Counted from the first letter of the stretch, positions 1 through 6,432 are shown. The stretch: DNA of 11,882 nucleotides from JAALKW01 sp033791145 (GCA_033791145.1 JASJHH010000143.1:1-11882); one strand, 5' to 3'. Made by a program: numbers and translations. Notes: a model not told the origin generated them from the letters alone.

Positions 1-1157
1 GTATAATAAGCATTGATACCAAAATCAGCTTGATGCTTTGCTTTATCAAGCATATAAGCAATACTCGGTGCATTAACCGATATAAATAGCATCATCATCG
101 TGTTATTTAAAGCCAAACCAACGGGCACAAATTGCTTTTTAAATTGCTCTGCCATCATCGCAAACGCAACTGTTTGACCACTTGCAGCAATTCCTAACAA
201 GAAAAAACCAGCAATTAAAACCAATTTCTGCGTTGAAAACACAACGAGTAATATCGCTATAACACTGAAAAAGCCTGCTGCCATTAATACATTTTTACGA
301 CGTTGAAAATAATCAGATAAAAAACCAAGCACAGGGCAACCCAAAGCATACCCAATCCATGCCGTTGTTATCATATAAGACGCAAAACTTGCATTAAACC
401 CTTTGAGCTCTAAAAAAACACGCCCTTCATTTTCAGCTAAATATTCAATTGCGAAATAAATCGCTCCTGTGAATAGCGCGATATACCATGCTTGCGAACG
501 CGTAAAAAGTTTGATTAAAGTCGTTTTTGTTTTTTCAGGTCGTTTAAGGACCACATATTTTTCCGCGTGCTCATGGCTGTTTTCGACAAATAAAATAACT
601 AAAAAAACAAACGCGAGCCCTATAAAGCCCAACCCCTTAAAAATAAACTGCCACGAAATATGTGCAGACAGGATTAAATCTTCTAATGGCCCCGCACCCA
701 GCATGGGCCCTAATGTACCCAAAAACAAAGACAAACCAATAAAAAATCCATTATGTCGATGCGGCATCCATTCATGCACGGATACAAGCACACATAAAAA
801 ACCAACTGATGCACCAAGCCCCATCAACATACGCGCTGCCAGCGCACTCAAGTAAGTGGTTGAGTATGCAAATAAAAACGTCGATAAAGTACAGATTGCA
901 ACACCTAGCAATAAAACTTTTTTAAGCCCTATTTGTTCAATTAACAAACCCACTGGAATTTGCATCGCCCCATAAATCACAGAAAAAAGTGTTGTGCTTA
1001 ATAAAGCATATTCAATCGATGATAAATGTAAATCCTGCATTAATGGATGTTGAAAGGTGCCAAGTGAGGCGCGTAGAAAAAACTCGTATAAAAAAAATAA
1101 TACGCAAATACCCCAAACAACAAACCCTTTTGTGCTAAATTGCGTTTCTTTTAACAT
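1..1157 (-). CDS. MFS transporter, C-terminus beyond the window
   Basis: This is an inner-membrane major facilitator superfamily permease, open for 385 codons from an ATG at 1157 and cut by the left edge. The N-terminus (LYEFFLRASLG, then MQIPVGLLIEQIGLKK) carries a degenerate MFS motif A after TM2, G-x-x-x-E-x-x-G-x-K-K. A second copy, GFLSDYFQRRKN, lies in the expected place after TM8, so both six-helix halves are present and about one helix is missing at the end. The N-terminal style resembles MFS permeases common in Legionella and Coxiella; that is recollection, not a search. The substrate cannot be read from the sequence. The ATG lies 6 nt after the stop of the AstE-like gene and has no clear Shine-Dalgarno; an in-frame stop lies just upstream, so this is the first possible start. 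Translational coupling to the upstream gene is likely. Confidence 0.9.
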   Translation of the reverse strand, partial: MLKETQFSTKGFVVWGICVLFFLYEFFLRASLGTFQHPLMQDLHLSSIEYALLSTTLFSVIYGAMQIPVGLLIEQIGLKKVLLLGVAICTLSTFLFAYSTTYLSALAARMLMGLGASVGFLCVLVSVHEWMPHRHNGFFIGLSLFLGTLGPMLGAGPLEDLILSAHISWQFIFKGLGFIGLAFVFLVILFVENSHEHAEKYVVLKRPEKTKTTLIKLFTRSQAWYIALFTGAIYFAIEYLAENEGRVFLELKGFNASFASYMITTAWIGYALGCPVLGFLSDYFQRRKNVLMAAGFFSVIAILLVVFSTQKLVLIAGFFLLGIAASGQTVAFAMMAEQFKKQFVPVGLALNNTMMMLFISVNAPSIAYMLDKAKHQADFGINAYY

Positions 1158-1163
1158 AATATT

Positions 1164-2183
1164 TTAATTAATATAACTATCCGGTTGTTTTTGATCCCAT
1201 GCCTCAATCACACTTTCTGCTTTTTCATAATCTAAAAACGATGCCATTTTAAAAACAGATAAGCCTTCATGAATCAGTGGTGTGGTATTAATTCCTACGA
1301 CAATCGCCTCTTCAAGTGCTCTAACAGGCTCAAGCACTTCTGCACCAAATGGATCGGTAATCGTACCAAGTAATTCATTTTTTTTAACCGTTTGTCCGAG
1401 TGCCACTTCAACTCTTAATATCCCGCCTTTGTGTGCCACAATCCAGGCTTCATCTCGTGAAAAAATAGGATTAATTTCTTTAATAGGCGCTTTATCTAAC
1501 ATGTCTAAGGCACGCATGATATTGGTAATACCTTCAACACCAAATACAATCGCATTTTCATCAAAGCGCATGGCTTCCCCACCTTGATAAACCAATAGAG
1601 GCACATCCAATTCTTCCATTGTTTCTCGAAGATTATTGCCTTCAATGTCTACATTTGTAATCACAGGTGTCTGAAATACTTTCGCTAAATCACGTGTTTT
1701 TCGGTGCTTAAAATCACAGTAAACTTGCGGCAAAATATTATGATTCATACCCCCTGTTTGTAACTCAATACAATAATCAGCTTTTGTAAAAAGTTCCTGC
1801 GTTAAAATATGTGCGATACGCTCACCGAACGTACCATTTTCATCACCAGGAAAACATTCCGCTAAATCACTTCCAATAGGCAGCATCGATGGATAATGCG
1901 TAAGGCCATATACATTGACCACTGGAATCGCAATAATTGTGCCTCTGATTTTATCGGGCGTAATCGTTTTTGTAATACGGTTTACAATATCTAAACCATT
2001 CAGTTCAATGCCTTTTAATGTTGAAATTAATAATAAACAAGGGCCTTTAAGTTTACTATGAATCACCTTAATCGGCATATACAAAGGCGAGCATGAATGC
2101 TGTTCAGGCAGTGGTAAAGCAAGATTTGCTACCTCACCGGGCTGAATGGTAGTATCACAAATTTTAATCGGTTTATTTTTCAT
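1164..2183 (-). CDS. AstE/aspartoacylase-like (M14-type) protein with a degenerate zinc site
   Basis: The 339-residue protein belongs to the succinylglutamate desuccinylase/aspartoacylase family, whose members are zinc hydrolases of N-acyl amino acids or related amides. Family landmarks are present but altered. In the numbering of this start, the usual H-G-D-E-x-N-G reads K57-G-I-E60-L-N-G, the R-D-L-N-R-x-F-P-G block reads S-D106-L-A-E-C-F-P-G, and the D-L-H-T block reads E-L-Q142-T. Two of the three zinc ligands (both His) are therefore Lys and Gln, and the substrate-binding Asn-Arg pair is Ala-Glu. The Y-Q-G-G-E203 catalytic Glu and the C-terminal domain are retained. The ATG at 2183 is chosen because GAGGT lies 12 nt upstream; an in-frame TTG at 2201 would add six residues but has no ribosome binding site. 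It is probably a pseudoenzyme or has a changed activity. It is co-transcribed with the MFS permease downstream. Confidence 0.85.
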   Translation of the reverse strand: MKNKPIKICDTTIQPGEVANLALPLPEQHSCSPLYMPIKVIHSKLKGPCLLLISTLKGIELNGLDIVNRITKTITPDKIRGTIIAIPVVNVYGLTHYPSMLPIGSDLAECFPGDENGTFGERIAHILTQELFTKADYCIELQTGGMNHNILPQVYCDFKHRKTRDLAKVFQTPVITNVDIEGNNLRETMEELDVPLLVYQGGEAMRFDENAIVFGVEGITNIMRALDMLDKAPIKEINPIFSRDEAWIVAHKGGILRVEVALGQTVKKNELLGTITDPFGAEVLEPVRALEEAIVVGINTTPLIHEGLSVFKMASFLDYEKAESVIEAWDQKQPDSYIN

Positions 2184-2237
2184 AAAAAATGTGTACCTCA
2201 AACACTAAAGCATTTAGGATATAACGCCCCTTCCTAC

Positions 2238-2249
2238 ATAACAAGTTAT
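2238..2249. repeat. 12-bp palindrome upstream of the AstE-like gene
   Basis: ATAAC-AA-GTTAT is a perfect 5-bp inverted repeat around a 2-bp centre, about 55 bp upstream of the ATG at 2183 and in the only stretch that could hold a promoter for the AstE-like/MFS operon. It could be a small operator. I see no convincing -35/-10 pair next to it, and a repeat this short in AT-rich DNA can arise by chance. Confidence 0.2.
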
Positions 2250-2277
2250 TTGGATTAAAATCAATCAAAACATTCAA

Positions 2278-3240
2278 TTAAAAGCTATGACGCCTTTCAA
2301 TTTCTACAACATTGTCTTCAGACTCATCTTCATACTCTTCTTCAGACTCTTCCGTAGCAAGTAGTAAAGAAAGAGACGCCATTGCAGGAGTAAGCTCTGA
2401 TGCAGCATTCAGCTGCGGTGCTCTCGCCTTACGAATTTCATCGGCCAACGGTAGGTTAATAATAATTTCAAGATCAGGTGGATATATACCATCTTCTTTG
2501 CTTACTGAATGACTTGTAATAAATTCCCCCACGATTTTCGCTGTTTCTTTGTAATTTTCATCAATACCTAATGAAACATCAGGATCAGGATAAAATGTTT
2601 GATAAAGAACAAAATCTTCCTCTACATCAAAAACTTCATGCGCACGTATATATCGATGCAAACTAATCTCTACATTTGGAGGCAATAAATCATAATTTGA
2701 AATAAAGAAATCATCTAATACAGAAAGAATATCATCTCTGTCATCATAAAAATGAACAATTACTTCTCCATCAGGATTAGCTGCTGCTGCTCGGTGTATT
2801 CTTGCATAAAGAAGACTTATTTTTGATTCATCAAAATGCCATCCCTCATGCTTGCCGATATAATTAGGATTAATTGCACGTGAAAGTGAACGACCGTTAG
2901 ATAAATTCCCTAATGCATCCGCCATTAAAAATGTGTCAAATGTCGCCCCCCAATAATCTGAGATAGCTTGATAAAGGCCAAAACACGAGGTTGTATTATT
3001 ATACTGCTTACAATAAACATCATTTCGATACGATTGCCTTGCTGAACCCACCCCAACAAAAGTCTCATGATTCTCAGGGTCAGCGGCTTTAATTTCATCT
3101 AAAAAAGGTTTGATGCGTTCGAGTTGTTCTTCTGCTGAAAATTTTTCACCTCCAAAATTACCAATGCATCCATCATAATCAAATAAATGCAAAATTGTTC
3201 GGTTCGTTTTTCTGGTTTTTAAAACGCCATTATCAGCCAT
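2278..3240 (-). CDS. HAD-like protein with acidic C-terminal tail; candidate secreted effector
   Basis: The gene encodes 320 residues of a HAD-like protein. Motif I is L-F-D21-Y-D23-G-C-I-G near the N-terminus, motif II is V-G-S66-A-R-Q-S, a D-E-S-K140 block could supply the motif III Lys, and F-Y-D166-D-R-D-D170 is a motif IV-like acid cluster. A phosphatase/phosphotransferase fold is therefore plausible; no substrate can be named. I recall similar proteins (GSxRQS, SCF, FDESK and FYDDRxDIL blocks in this order) annotated as hypothetical in Legionella-group genomes. The final 25 residues are strongly acidic (EESEEEYEDESED), like the E-block found near the C-terminus of Dot/Icm type IV substrates. 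No signal peptide or membrane segment is seen. The ATG at 3240 has GAG 8-10 nt upstream; an in-frame GTG at 3249 would add three residues. It lies 75 nt downstream of dinB. Confidence 0.8.
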   Translation of the reverse strand: MADNGVLKTRKTNRTILHLFDYDGCIGNFGGEKFSAEEQLERIKPFLDEIKAADPENHETFVGVGSARQSYRNDVYCKQYNNTTSCFGLYQAISDYWGATFDTFLMADALGNLSNGRSLSRAINPNYIGKHEGWHFDESKISLLYARIHRAAAANPDGEVIVHFYDDRDDILSVLDDFFISNYDLLPPNVEISLHRYIRAHEVFDVEEDFVLYQTFYPDPDVSLGIDENYKETAKIVGEFITSHSVSKEDGIYPPDLEIIINLPLADEIRKARAPQLNAASELTPAMASLSLLLATEESEEEYEDESEDNVVEIERRHSF

Positions 3241-3268
3241 ATGATTCACTCAGCTCAAAATAAAATAA

Positions 3269-3298
3269 AATAAAGCAATATAATACAGCGGCTTTATT
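3269..3298 (-). terminator. possible weak terminator after dinB
   Basis: On the minus strand AATAAAGC and GCTTTATT form an 8-bp inverted repeat around a 14-nt loop and are followed by a run of TTATTTT repeats. It sits 17 nt after the dinB stop. The stem is AT-rich and the loop is large, so it would be a poor rho-independent terminator; the same bases include TATTAT, which could instead be a -10 box for the HAD-like gene. Confidence 0.25.
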
Positions 3299-3315
3299 AA
3301 GGGCGTATTAAAAGC

Positions 3316-4383
3316 TCAAATATGAGGCAAAGGTAGTTGGAAGCAATCTTGATTGCTATTTTTTGTTTCTGCTAAACGCACGCCTATACCTAATAATCGC
3401 ACAGGGCGTAATTTTCTTTCAAAGCCTTCTTGCATTAACTGCTTGATTAAATCAACATCAATTTGATTTGAGAGCCGCTCAACCGTTGTTTGCTGAAAGT
3501 CATCAAATTTAAGTTTTACAAATAAATTATGGATGTTGGGTGATGCATCTGCTTTTTCAATACGCGCCTTAAGGCGTTCAAGTAAACCCGGTATCTCAGC
3601 TAAGCAGCTTTCTAAATTAATTAAATCTTTCACATACGTTTCTTCAACACTAATTGATTTTCGAATACGTTCGCTTTGAACCTCACGACTATCAATGCCT
3701 CGTGATAATTCATATAATCGCTCCCCCATTGAACCAAACTGCTTGGCAAGCATAATTTTTGAGTGCTGTTGCAACTCACCACAGGTTTGAACACCCAGTG
3801 CATCTAAGCGTGAAGCCATCACAGGCCCTACACCAAATAGTTTACGCACCGATAAGTCATGCATGAATGCATCTATATCTTCTGGTGTAATCACCATCTG
3901 ACCGTTCGGTTTATGCCAATCACTCGCAATTTTAGCTAAGCTTTTATTGGGTGCAATGCCAGCACTTGCAGTAAGCCCTCTTGTTTCATAAATACGCGCG
4001 CGTATGGCTTCAGCAATCCATGATGCACTACCCTCATGATGCGTGCTTCCTGTGACATCCAAATAAGCTTCATCGAGCGATAAAGGCTCTATTTTATCTG
4101 AGTATTCTGAGAAAATTTCTCGAATAAAACCACTTTCTTCACGATACACTGCCATCCGTGTAGGCTGTATCACCAAATCAGGGCAAAGCTTTAGGGCATA
4201 TCCTGTTGCCATTGCAGAACGCACGCCAAATTGCCGCGCATAATAATTGCACGTTGAAATCACCCCACGTCTATCTGGCGAACCACCGACTGCAATAGGC
4301 AATTTAGCTAATTCTGGATAATCCCGCATTTCAATTGCGGCATAAAAACAATCCATATCAATATGAATAATTTTACGAATCAT
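3316..4383 (-). CDS. dinB: DNA polymerase IV (Y-family translesion polymerase)
   Basis: The 355-residue protein aligns with E. coli Pol IV along its length. The palm opens with IHID9MD11CFYAA, and the second catalytic pair is S-L-D104-E105-A-Y-L-D-V. NYYARQFGVRSAM and the helix-hairpin-helix block (LFGVGPVMASRLDALG) follow, and the little-finger domain carries KLKFDDFQQTT. It copies past damaged bases with low fidelity. The steric-gate position that is Phe13 in E. coli is Tyr14 here, another aromatic used in the family. The C-terminus reads QLPLPHI, a plausible beta-clamp binding motif placed as in E. coli (QLVLGL). The ATG at 4383 lacks a clear Shine-Dalgarno. No LexA-type box (CTG-N10-CAG) is visible upstream, so SOS control is not supported by this sequence. 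Confidence 0.97.
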   Translation of the reverse strand: MIRKIIHIDMDCFYAAIEMRDYPELAKLPIAVGGSPDRRGVISTCNYYARQFGVRSAMATGYALKLCPDLVIQPTRMAVYREESGFIREIFSEYSDKIEPLSLDEAYLDVTGSTHHEGSASWIAEAIRARIYETRGLTASAGIAPNKSLAKIASDWHKPNGQMVITPEDIDAFMHDLSVRKLFGVGPVMASRLDALGVQTCGELQQHSKIMLAKQFGSMGERLYELSRGIDSREVQSERIRKSISVEETYVKDLINLESCLAEIPGLLERLKARIEKADASPNIHNLFVKLKFDDFQQTTVERLSNQIDVDLIKQLMQEGFERKLRPVRLLGIGVRLAETKNSNQDCFQLPLPHI

Positions 4384-4427
4384 ATATGCTTGTATTTAAA
4401 ATTAAATATTTATTAGGACTCATATTC

Positions 4428-5084
4428 GTGCTCTCAACCATTCAAACCATTGCTGTCTGGATATTGCCTGTATTACTCGCGATTACACTACATGAAGCAG
4501 CACATGCCTATGTTGCACATCGCCTAGGCGATAATACAGCAAAAATGATGGGACGTTTAAGCTTAAACCCGATTCGACATGTTGATTTAGTTGGAACCAT
4601 TATTGTTCCTATTGTAGTGGCTGTTTTAAGTCAATTTCAATTTGTTTTTGGTTGGGCAAAACCTGTTCCTATTAATTATAACCAGCTTCATAATCCAAAA
4701 CGTGACATGGCTTTGGTTGCAGCAGCAGGACCTATCTCTAATCTTGCGATGGCACTGATTTGGGCATGCTTGCTAAAAATCGGTTTATTACTTGACCCAA
4801 GAACATCTATCTTAGCGTTATTTTTAGCTTTATCAGGTCAAGCGGGTATTTTAATTAATTTGATTTTAGCTTTTTTAAATTTAATTCCTATTCCGCCGCT
4901 TGATGGCAGCCGCGTTTTAATGCGATTTTTACCGCCTCATCTTGCAGTGCAATATATTAAAATAGAACCATTTGGTGTGTTTATTATATTAGGTTTGTTA
5001 TTAACAAATATTTTAAGCTTGATTTTAAGCCCACCGATTATGGGCTCAATGCATTTAATTCGTGCGTTGTTTAATATTAATTAG
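4428..5084 (+). CDS. M50-family membrane zinc metalloprotease (site-2 protease-like)
   Basis: The 218-residue integral membrane protein is of the small M50 family (YwhC/YdhP-like rather than RseP; no PDZ insertion). TM1 carries the zinc motif L-H22-E23-A-A-H26 followed by the typical A-H-R-L-G-D. GRLSLNPIRHVDLVGT and FGWAKPVPIN are family blocks. The third zinc ligand is in N-L-I-P-I-P-P-L-D159-G. It probably cleaves membrane proteins within the bilayer; the substrate is unknown. The GTG at 4428 is preferred because AGGA sits 9 nt upstream (4415-4418) and the protein then starts where relatives do. An in-frame ATG at 4386 would add 14 residues but has no ribosome binding site and lies 2 nt from the divergent dinB start. 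The stop overlaps the stop of the convergent toxin gene. Confidence 0.9.
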   Translation: MLSTIQTIAVWILPVLLAITLHEAAHAYVAHRLGDNTAKMMGRLSLNPIRHVDLVGTIIVPIVVAVLSQFQFVFGWAKPVPINYNQLHNPKRDMALVAAAGPISNLAMALIWACLLKIGLLLDPRTSILALFLALSGQAGILINLILAFLNLIPIPPLDGSRVLMRFLPPHLAVQYIKIEPFGVFIILGLLLTNILSLILSPPIMGSMHLIRALFNIN

Positions 5085-5365
5085 CGCTTGATATCTCGAT
5101 AAAAATTTTCATGTGTACCCAGTTTTAAAAGCGCAAGAACAAGTTCACTCTCATCATAGGTATAACCTAATAAATACTGTTGATTTGAAAGGTTAAATTT
5201 ATGGACTCTTAAAAAATCCAAATCACCCTTTTTTTGAGCGCCTAAATTTGGATTTTTTATCAATTTTTTAATTTCTTCATCGAGGTGAGATTTCTTCTGC
5301 TTTGGTAATTTTTTAATTGATTTTTTAAATAAATTGGTTTGTTTAACTTTCAAATTCATAATCAT
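5081..5365 (-). CDS. RelE/ParE-superfamily toxin of a type II toxin-antitoxin pair
   Basis: The product is a 94-residue, very basic protein with the fold signature of the RelE/ParE superfamily: an N-terminal Lys-rich helical hairpin (FKKSIKKLPK), a GDLDFLRVHKF strand pair, a YLLGYTYDESELVLALL strand, and the C-terminal LGTHENFYRDIKR that is common in this toxin family. H85 and Y89 sit where YafQ-type mRNA interferases keep catalytic or RNA-binding residues, so ribosome-linked mRNA cleavage is likely but not proven; gyrase inhibition, as by ParE, is the alternative. The first ATG (5365) has GGA 7 nt upstream; a second ATG at 5359 is possible. Its 5' end overlaps the antitoxin by 23 bp, indicating coupled translation, and its stop overlaps that of the convergent M50 gene by 4 bp. 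Confidence 0.88.
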   Translation of the reverse strand: MIMNLKVKQTNLFKKSIKKLPKQKKSHLDEEIKKLIKNPNLGAQKKGDLDFLRVHKFNLSNQQYLLGYTYDESELVLALLKLGTHENFYRDIKR

Positions 5366-5564
5366 CTACTAATCCATTATCAAGTTCTGCTTTTGCAATC
5401 AAAATATTCACTATAAATTCATAAGGTAAATCAGGATTTTCTTCTGCTATTTTACCTATTTTTGCCCAATGTTCTATTTGGCCAGCACCAGAACGAGACA
5501 TAACTTGCCCTACTGATTGCGCCTGCTTCACCAGTACATCGGATAATCTCACAGATTGAGCCAC
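5343..5564 (-). CDS. ParD-like antitoxin
   Basis: The 73-residue protein begins AQSVRLSDVLVKQAQSVG, a ribbon-helix-helix-type start, and contains the family hallmark QIEHWAKIGKIAEENPDLPYEFI. It matches, from memory, the ParD-like antitoxin family that accompanies RelE/ParE toxins of the type next door. It should neutralise the toxin and, with it, repress the operon. The start is GTG at 5564: a perfect AAGGAG (5571-5576) lies 6 nt upstream of it. A longer reading from TTG at 5579 would place the Shine-Dalgarno inside the gene and is rejected. Antitoxin-first order and a 23-bp overlap with the toxin are typical of type II modules. Confidence 0.88.
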   Translation of the reverse strand: MAQSVRLSDVLVKQAQSVGQVMSRSGAGQIEHWAKIGKIAEENPDLPYEFIVNILIAKAELDNGLVDDYEFES

Positions 5565-5601
5565 AAACTGCTCCTTCAAATAAAATACTAAAATTAATTA
5601 A

Positions 5602-5630
5602 ATATTAGCACAAAACGCATATAAACGCAA
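5602..5630 (-). promoter_or_regulatory. sigma-70-type promoter of the toxin-antitoxin operon
   Basis: On the minus strand TTGCGT (5625-5630), a 17-nt spacer and TAATAT (5602-5607) form a -35/-10 pair, and TGC immediately before the -10 makes it an extended -10 promoter. Transcription would start near 5595, about 30 nt before the antitoxin GTG. Confidence 0.55.
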
Positions 5631-5636
5631 TATGCG
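5616..5636. promoter_or_regulatory. palindromic operator of the toxin-antitoxin operon
   Basis: CGCATAT (5616-5622) and ATATGCG (5630-5636) are perfect inverted repeats around a 7-bp centre, 14 bp repeat unit to repeat unit. The site covers the -35 box and part of the spacer of the operon promoter, the expected position for autorepression by a ribbon-helix-helix antitoxin dimer pair. Confidence 0.55.
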
Positions 5637-5773
5637 ATTTCTTGGATCACCATACAACTCAGTCAATGATTGTTTAGATTAATCGAAAAGCAACCTGTTT
5701 TGTTAGCAATGGACCTGAGGAAGAAATTATTTTGTTTTCGGGCTTCAACTATCCATAAATAATCAACAGGAGG

Positions 5774-5791
5774 TTCATTATGAATAATGAA
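5774..5791 (+). repeat. perfect palindrome over the minigene start codon
   Basis: TTCATTAT and ATAATGAA are 8-bp perfect inverted repeats around GA, beginning directly after AGGAGG and containing the ATG. As RNA it folds to a 7-bp hairpin with a UGAA tetraloop that would bury the start codon; as DNA it is an 18-bp operator-like palindrome. Confidence 0.4.
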
Positions 5792-5803
5792 AAATTTACG
5801 TAA
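5780..5803 (+). CDS. seven-codon minigene with a perfect Shine-Dalgarno
   Basis: AGGAGG (5768-5773), a 6-nt spacer and ATG (5780) form the strongest ribosome binding site in the window. The frame encodes only MNNEKFT before TAA (5801). After that stop the same frame meets TAG at 5813 and is then open for about 31 codons, in the GC-richer part of the gap, until it is inside the dps 3' end. It could be a leader or regulatory peptide, or the surviving start of a decayed gene. The start codon lies in an 18-bp palindrome. No protein family is recognised. Confidence 0.3.
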   Translation: MNNEKFT

Positions 5804-5890
5804 CTACATCTTAAGTAGCACTATACCCAACGCAGAGAAATACCACATCCACGTCAGGAGAATGGCCTAGACCGACACGTAGAGAGGAAA

Positions 5891-6331
5891 CTACTGCTCG
5901 CGAGAAACACGTAACATCCAGCGTGCTTTCTCATGGGCGCTGACTCTATCACTGAGTAAATTAGCGGCCCCTTCATCATGAATTTCTTCTGCTAATTTTA
6001 AAGCACGGTTTAAATCTTGGACTAATATATCATGGTCTTCTGCAAGCTCAGTCACCATTTGATTCGCACTGATACTCGAGTCACCGTCTTTAATCGTTTT
6101 TAGGCGCTCAAACGCTTTAAACGTTGCGGGTGCTGGATGATCCATAATACGAAGTTGCTCGGCAACAGCATCAACAGCGTCTGCAAGTTCTATATAATGC
6201 ATTTCAAATAACTCATGTAATGCTTTAAACTGCGGCCCTGTCACATGCCAATGATAATTTTGAGTTTTTAAATAAATCGCATAAGTATCTGCTAAAAGCA
6301 CTTCAAGTTGAGCAAGTAAATCTTCACGCAT
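5891..6331 (-). CDS. dps: Dps-family ferritin-like DNA-protection / iron-storage protein
   Basis: The 146-residue protein has the Dps dodecamer signature. The inter-subunit ferroxidase ligands are all present with canonical spacing: N-Y-H27-W-H, L-H39-E-L-F-E, D54 and E58 within VDAVAEQ, matching His31, His43, Asp58 and Glu62 of Listeria Dps. It should oxidise Fe(II) with hydrogen peroxide and store the iron in the cytoplasm, limiting hydroxyl-radical damage. There is no Lys-rich N-terminal extension of the E. coli type, so direct DNA binding is less certain. The ATG at 6331 has AGGAG 6 nt upstream. It is monocistronic as far as can be seen: no gene lies close downstream, and a terminator separates it from groEL upstream. 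Confidence 0.93.
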   Translation of the reverse strand: MREDLLAQLEVLLADTYAIYLKTQNYHWHVTGPQFKALHELFEMHYIELADAVDAVAEQLRIMDHPAPATFKAFERLKTIKDGDSSISANQMVTELAEDHDILVQDLNRALKLAEEIHDEGAANLLSDRVSAHEKARWMLRVSREQ

Positions 6332-6348
6332 GATAAGCTCCTAAAATT

Positions 6349-6365
6349 AAAATTATTTAATTTTA
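6349..6365 (-). promoter_or_regulatory. possible promoter / operator of dps
   Basis: AAAATTA-TT-TAATTTT (6349-6364) is a perfect 7-bp inverted repeat about 20 nt upstream of the dps ATG. On the minus strand it overlaps TAAAAT (6360-6365), a good -10 candidate, though no matching -35 is clear. Control by a Fur- or OxyR-type regulator is common for dps but no specific box is recognisable, and AT-only palindromes occur by chance here. Confidence 0.25.
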
Positions 6366-6396
6366 AGCATAGTCGAGTCTTACATAAAAACAAAAT

Positions 6397-6415
6397 ACCC
6401 GCCAAGTAAGCGGGT
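6397..6415 (-). terminator. rho-independent terminator of groESL, possibly bidirectional
   Basis: ACCCGC and GCGGGT form a 6-bp GC-rich stem around a 7-nt loop. On the minus strand it is followed by ATTTTGTTTTT and lies about 45 nt after the groEL stop, so it ends the groESL transcript before dps. On the plus strand the hairpin is followed by an even better run of six T, so it could also stop antisense transcription entering groEL. Confidence 0.75.
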
Positions 6416-6432
6416 TTTTTGTTGGTGTAACA

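Larger units (their letters stand above)
5637..5890. other. gene-poor gap between the toxin-antitoxin operon and dps
   Basis: No reading frame longer than a few dozen codons is open on either strand. The right-hand half (about 5815-5890) is visibly richer in G and C than the AT-rich left half. The stretch holds the AGGAGG minigene described separately, several GGA trinucleotides on the plus strand (for example at 5710, 5718, 5769, 5858 and 5886), and short weak inverted repeats, but no convincing rho-independent terminator for either flanking gene. It may be the remains of a lost gene or hold a small RNA; neither is shown. Confidence 0.5.

Noticed and set aside
469..855. 128-codon plus-strand open frame
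   Set aside because: It lies antisense inside the MFS transporter gene, whose minus-strand translation shows clear MFS motifs; composition is typical of a shadow frame.
5640..5890. CsrB/RsmZ-like regulatory RNA suggested by several GGA motifs
   Set aside because: The GGA trinucleotides are not clearly in hairpin loops, apart from one weak GTAG/CTAC stem at about 5879-5894, and there is no clear promoter or terminator. It needs expression data before being called.
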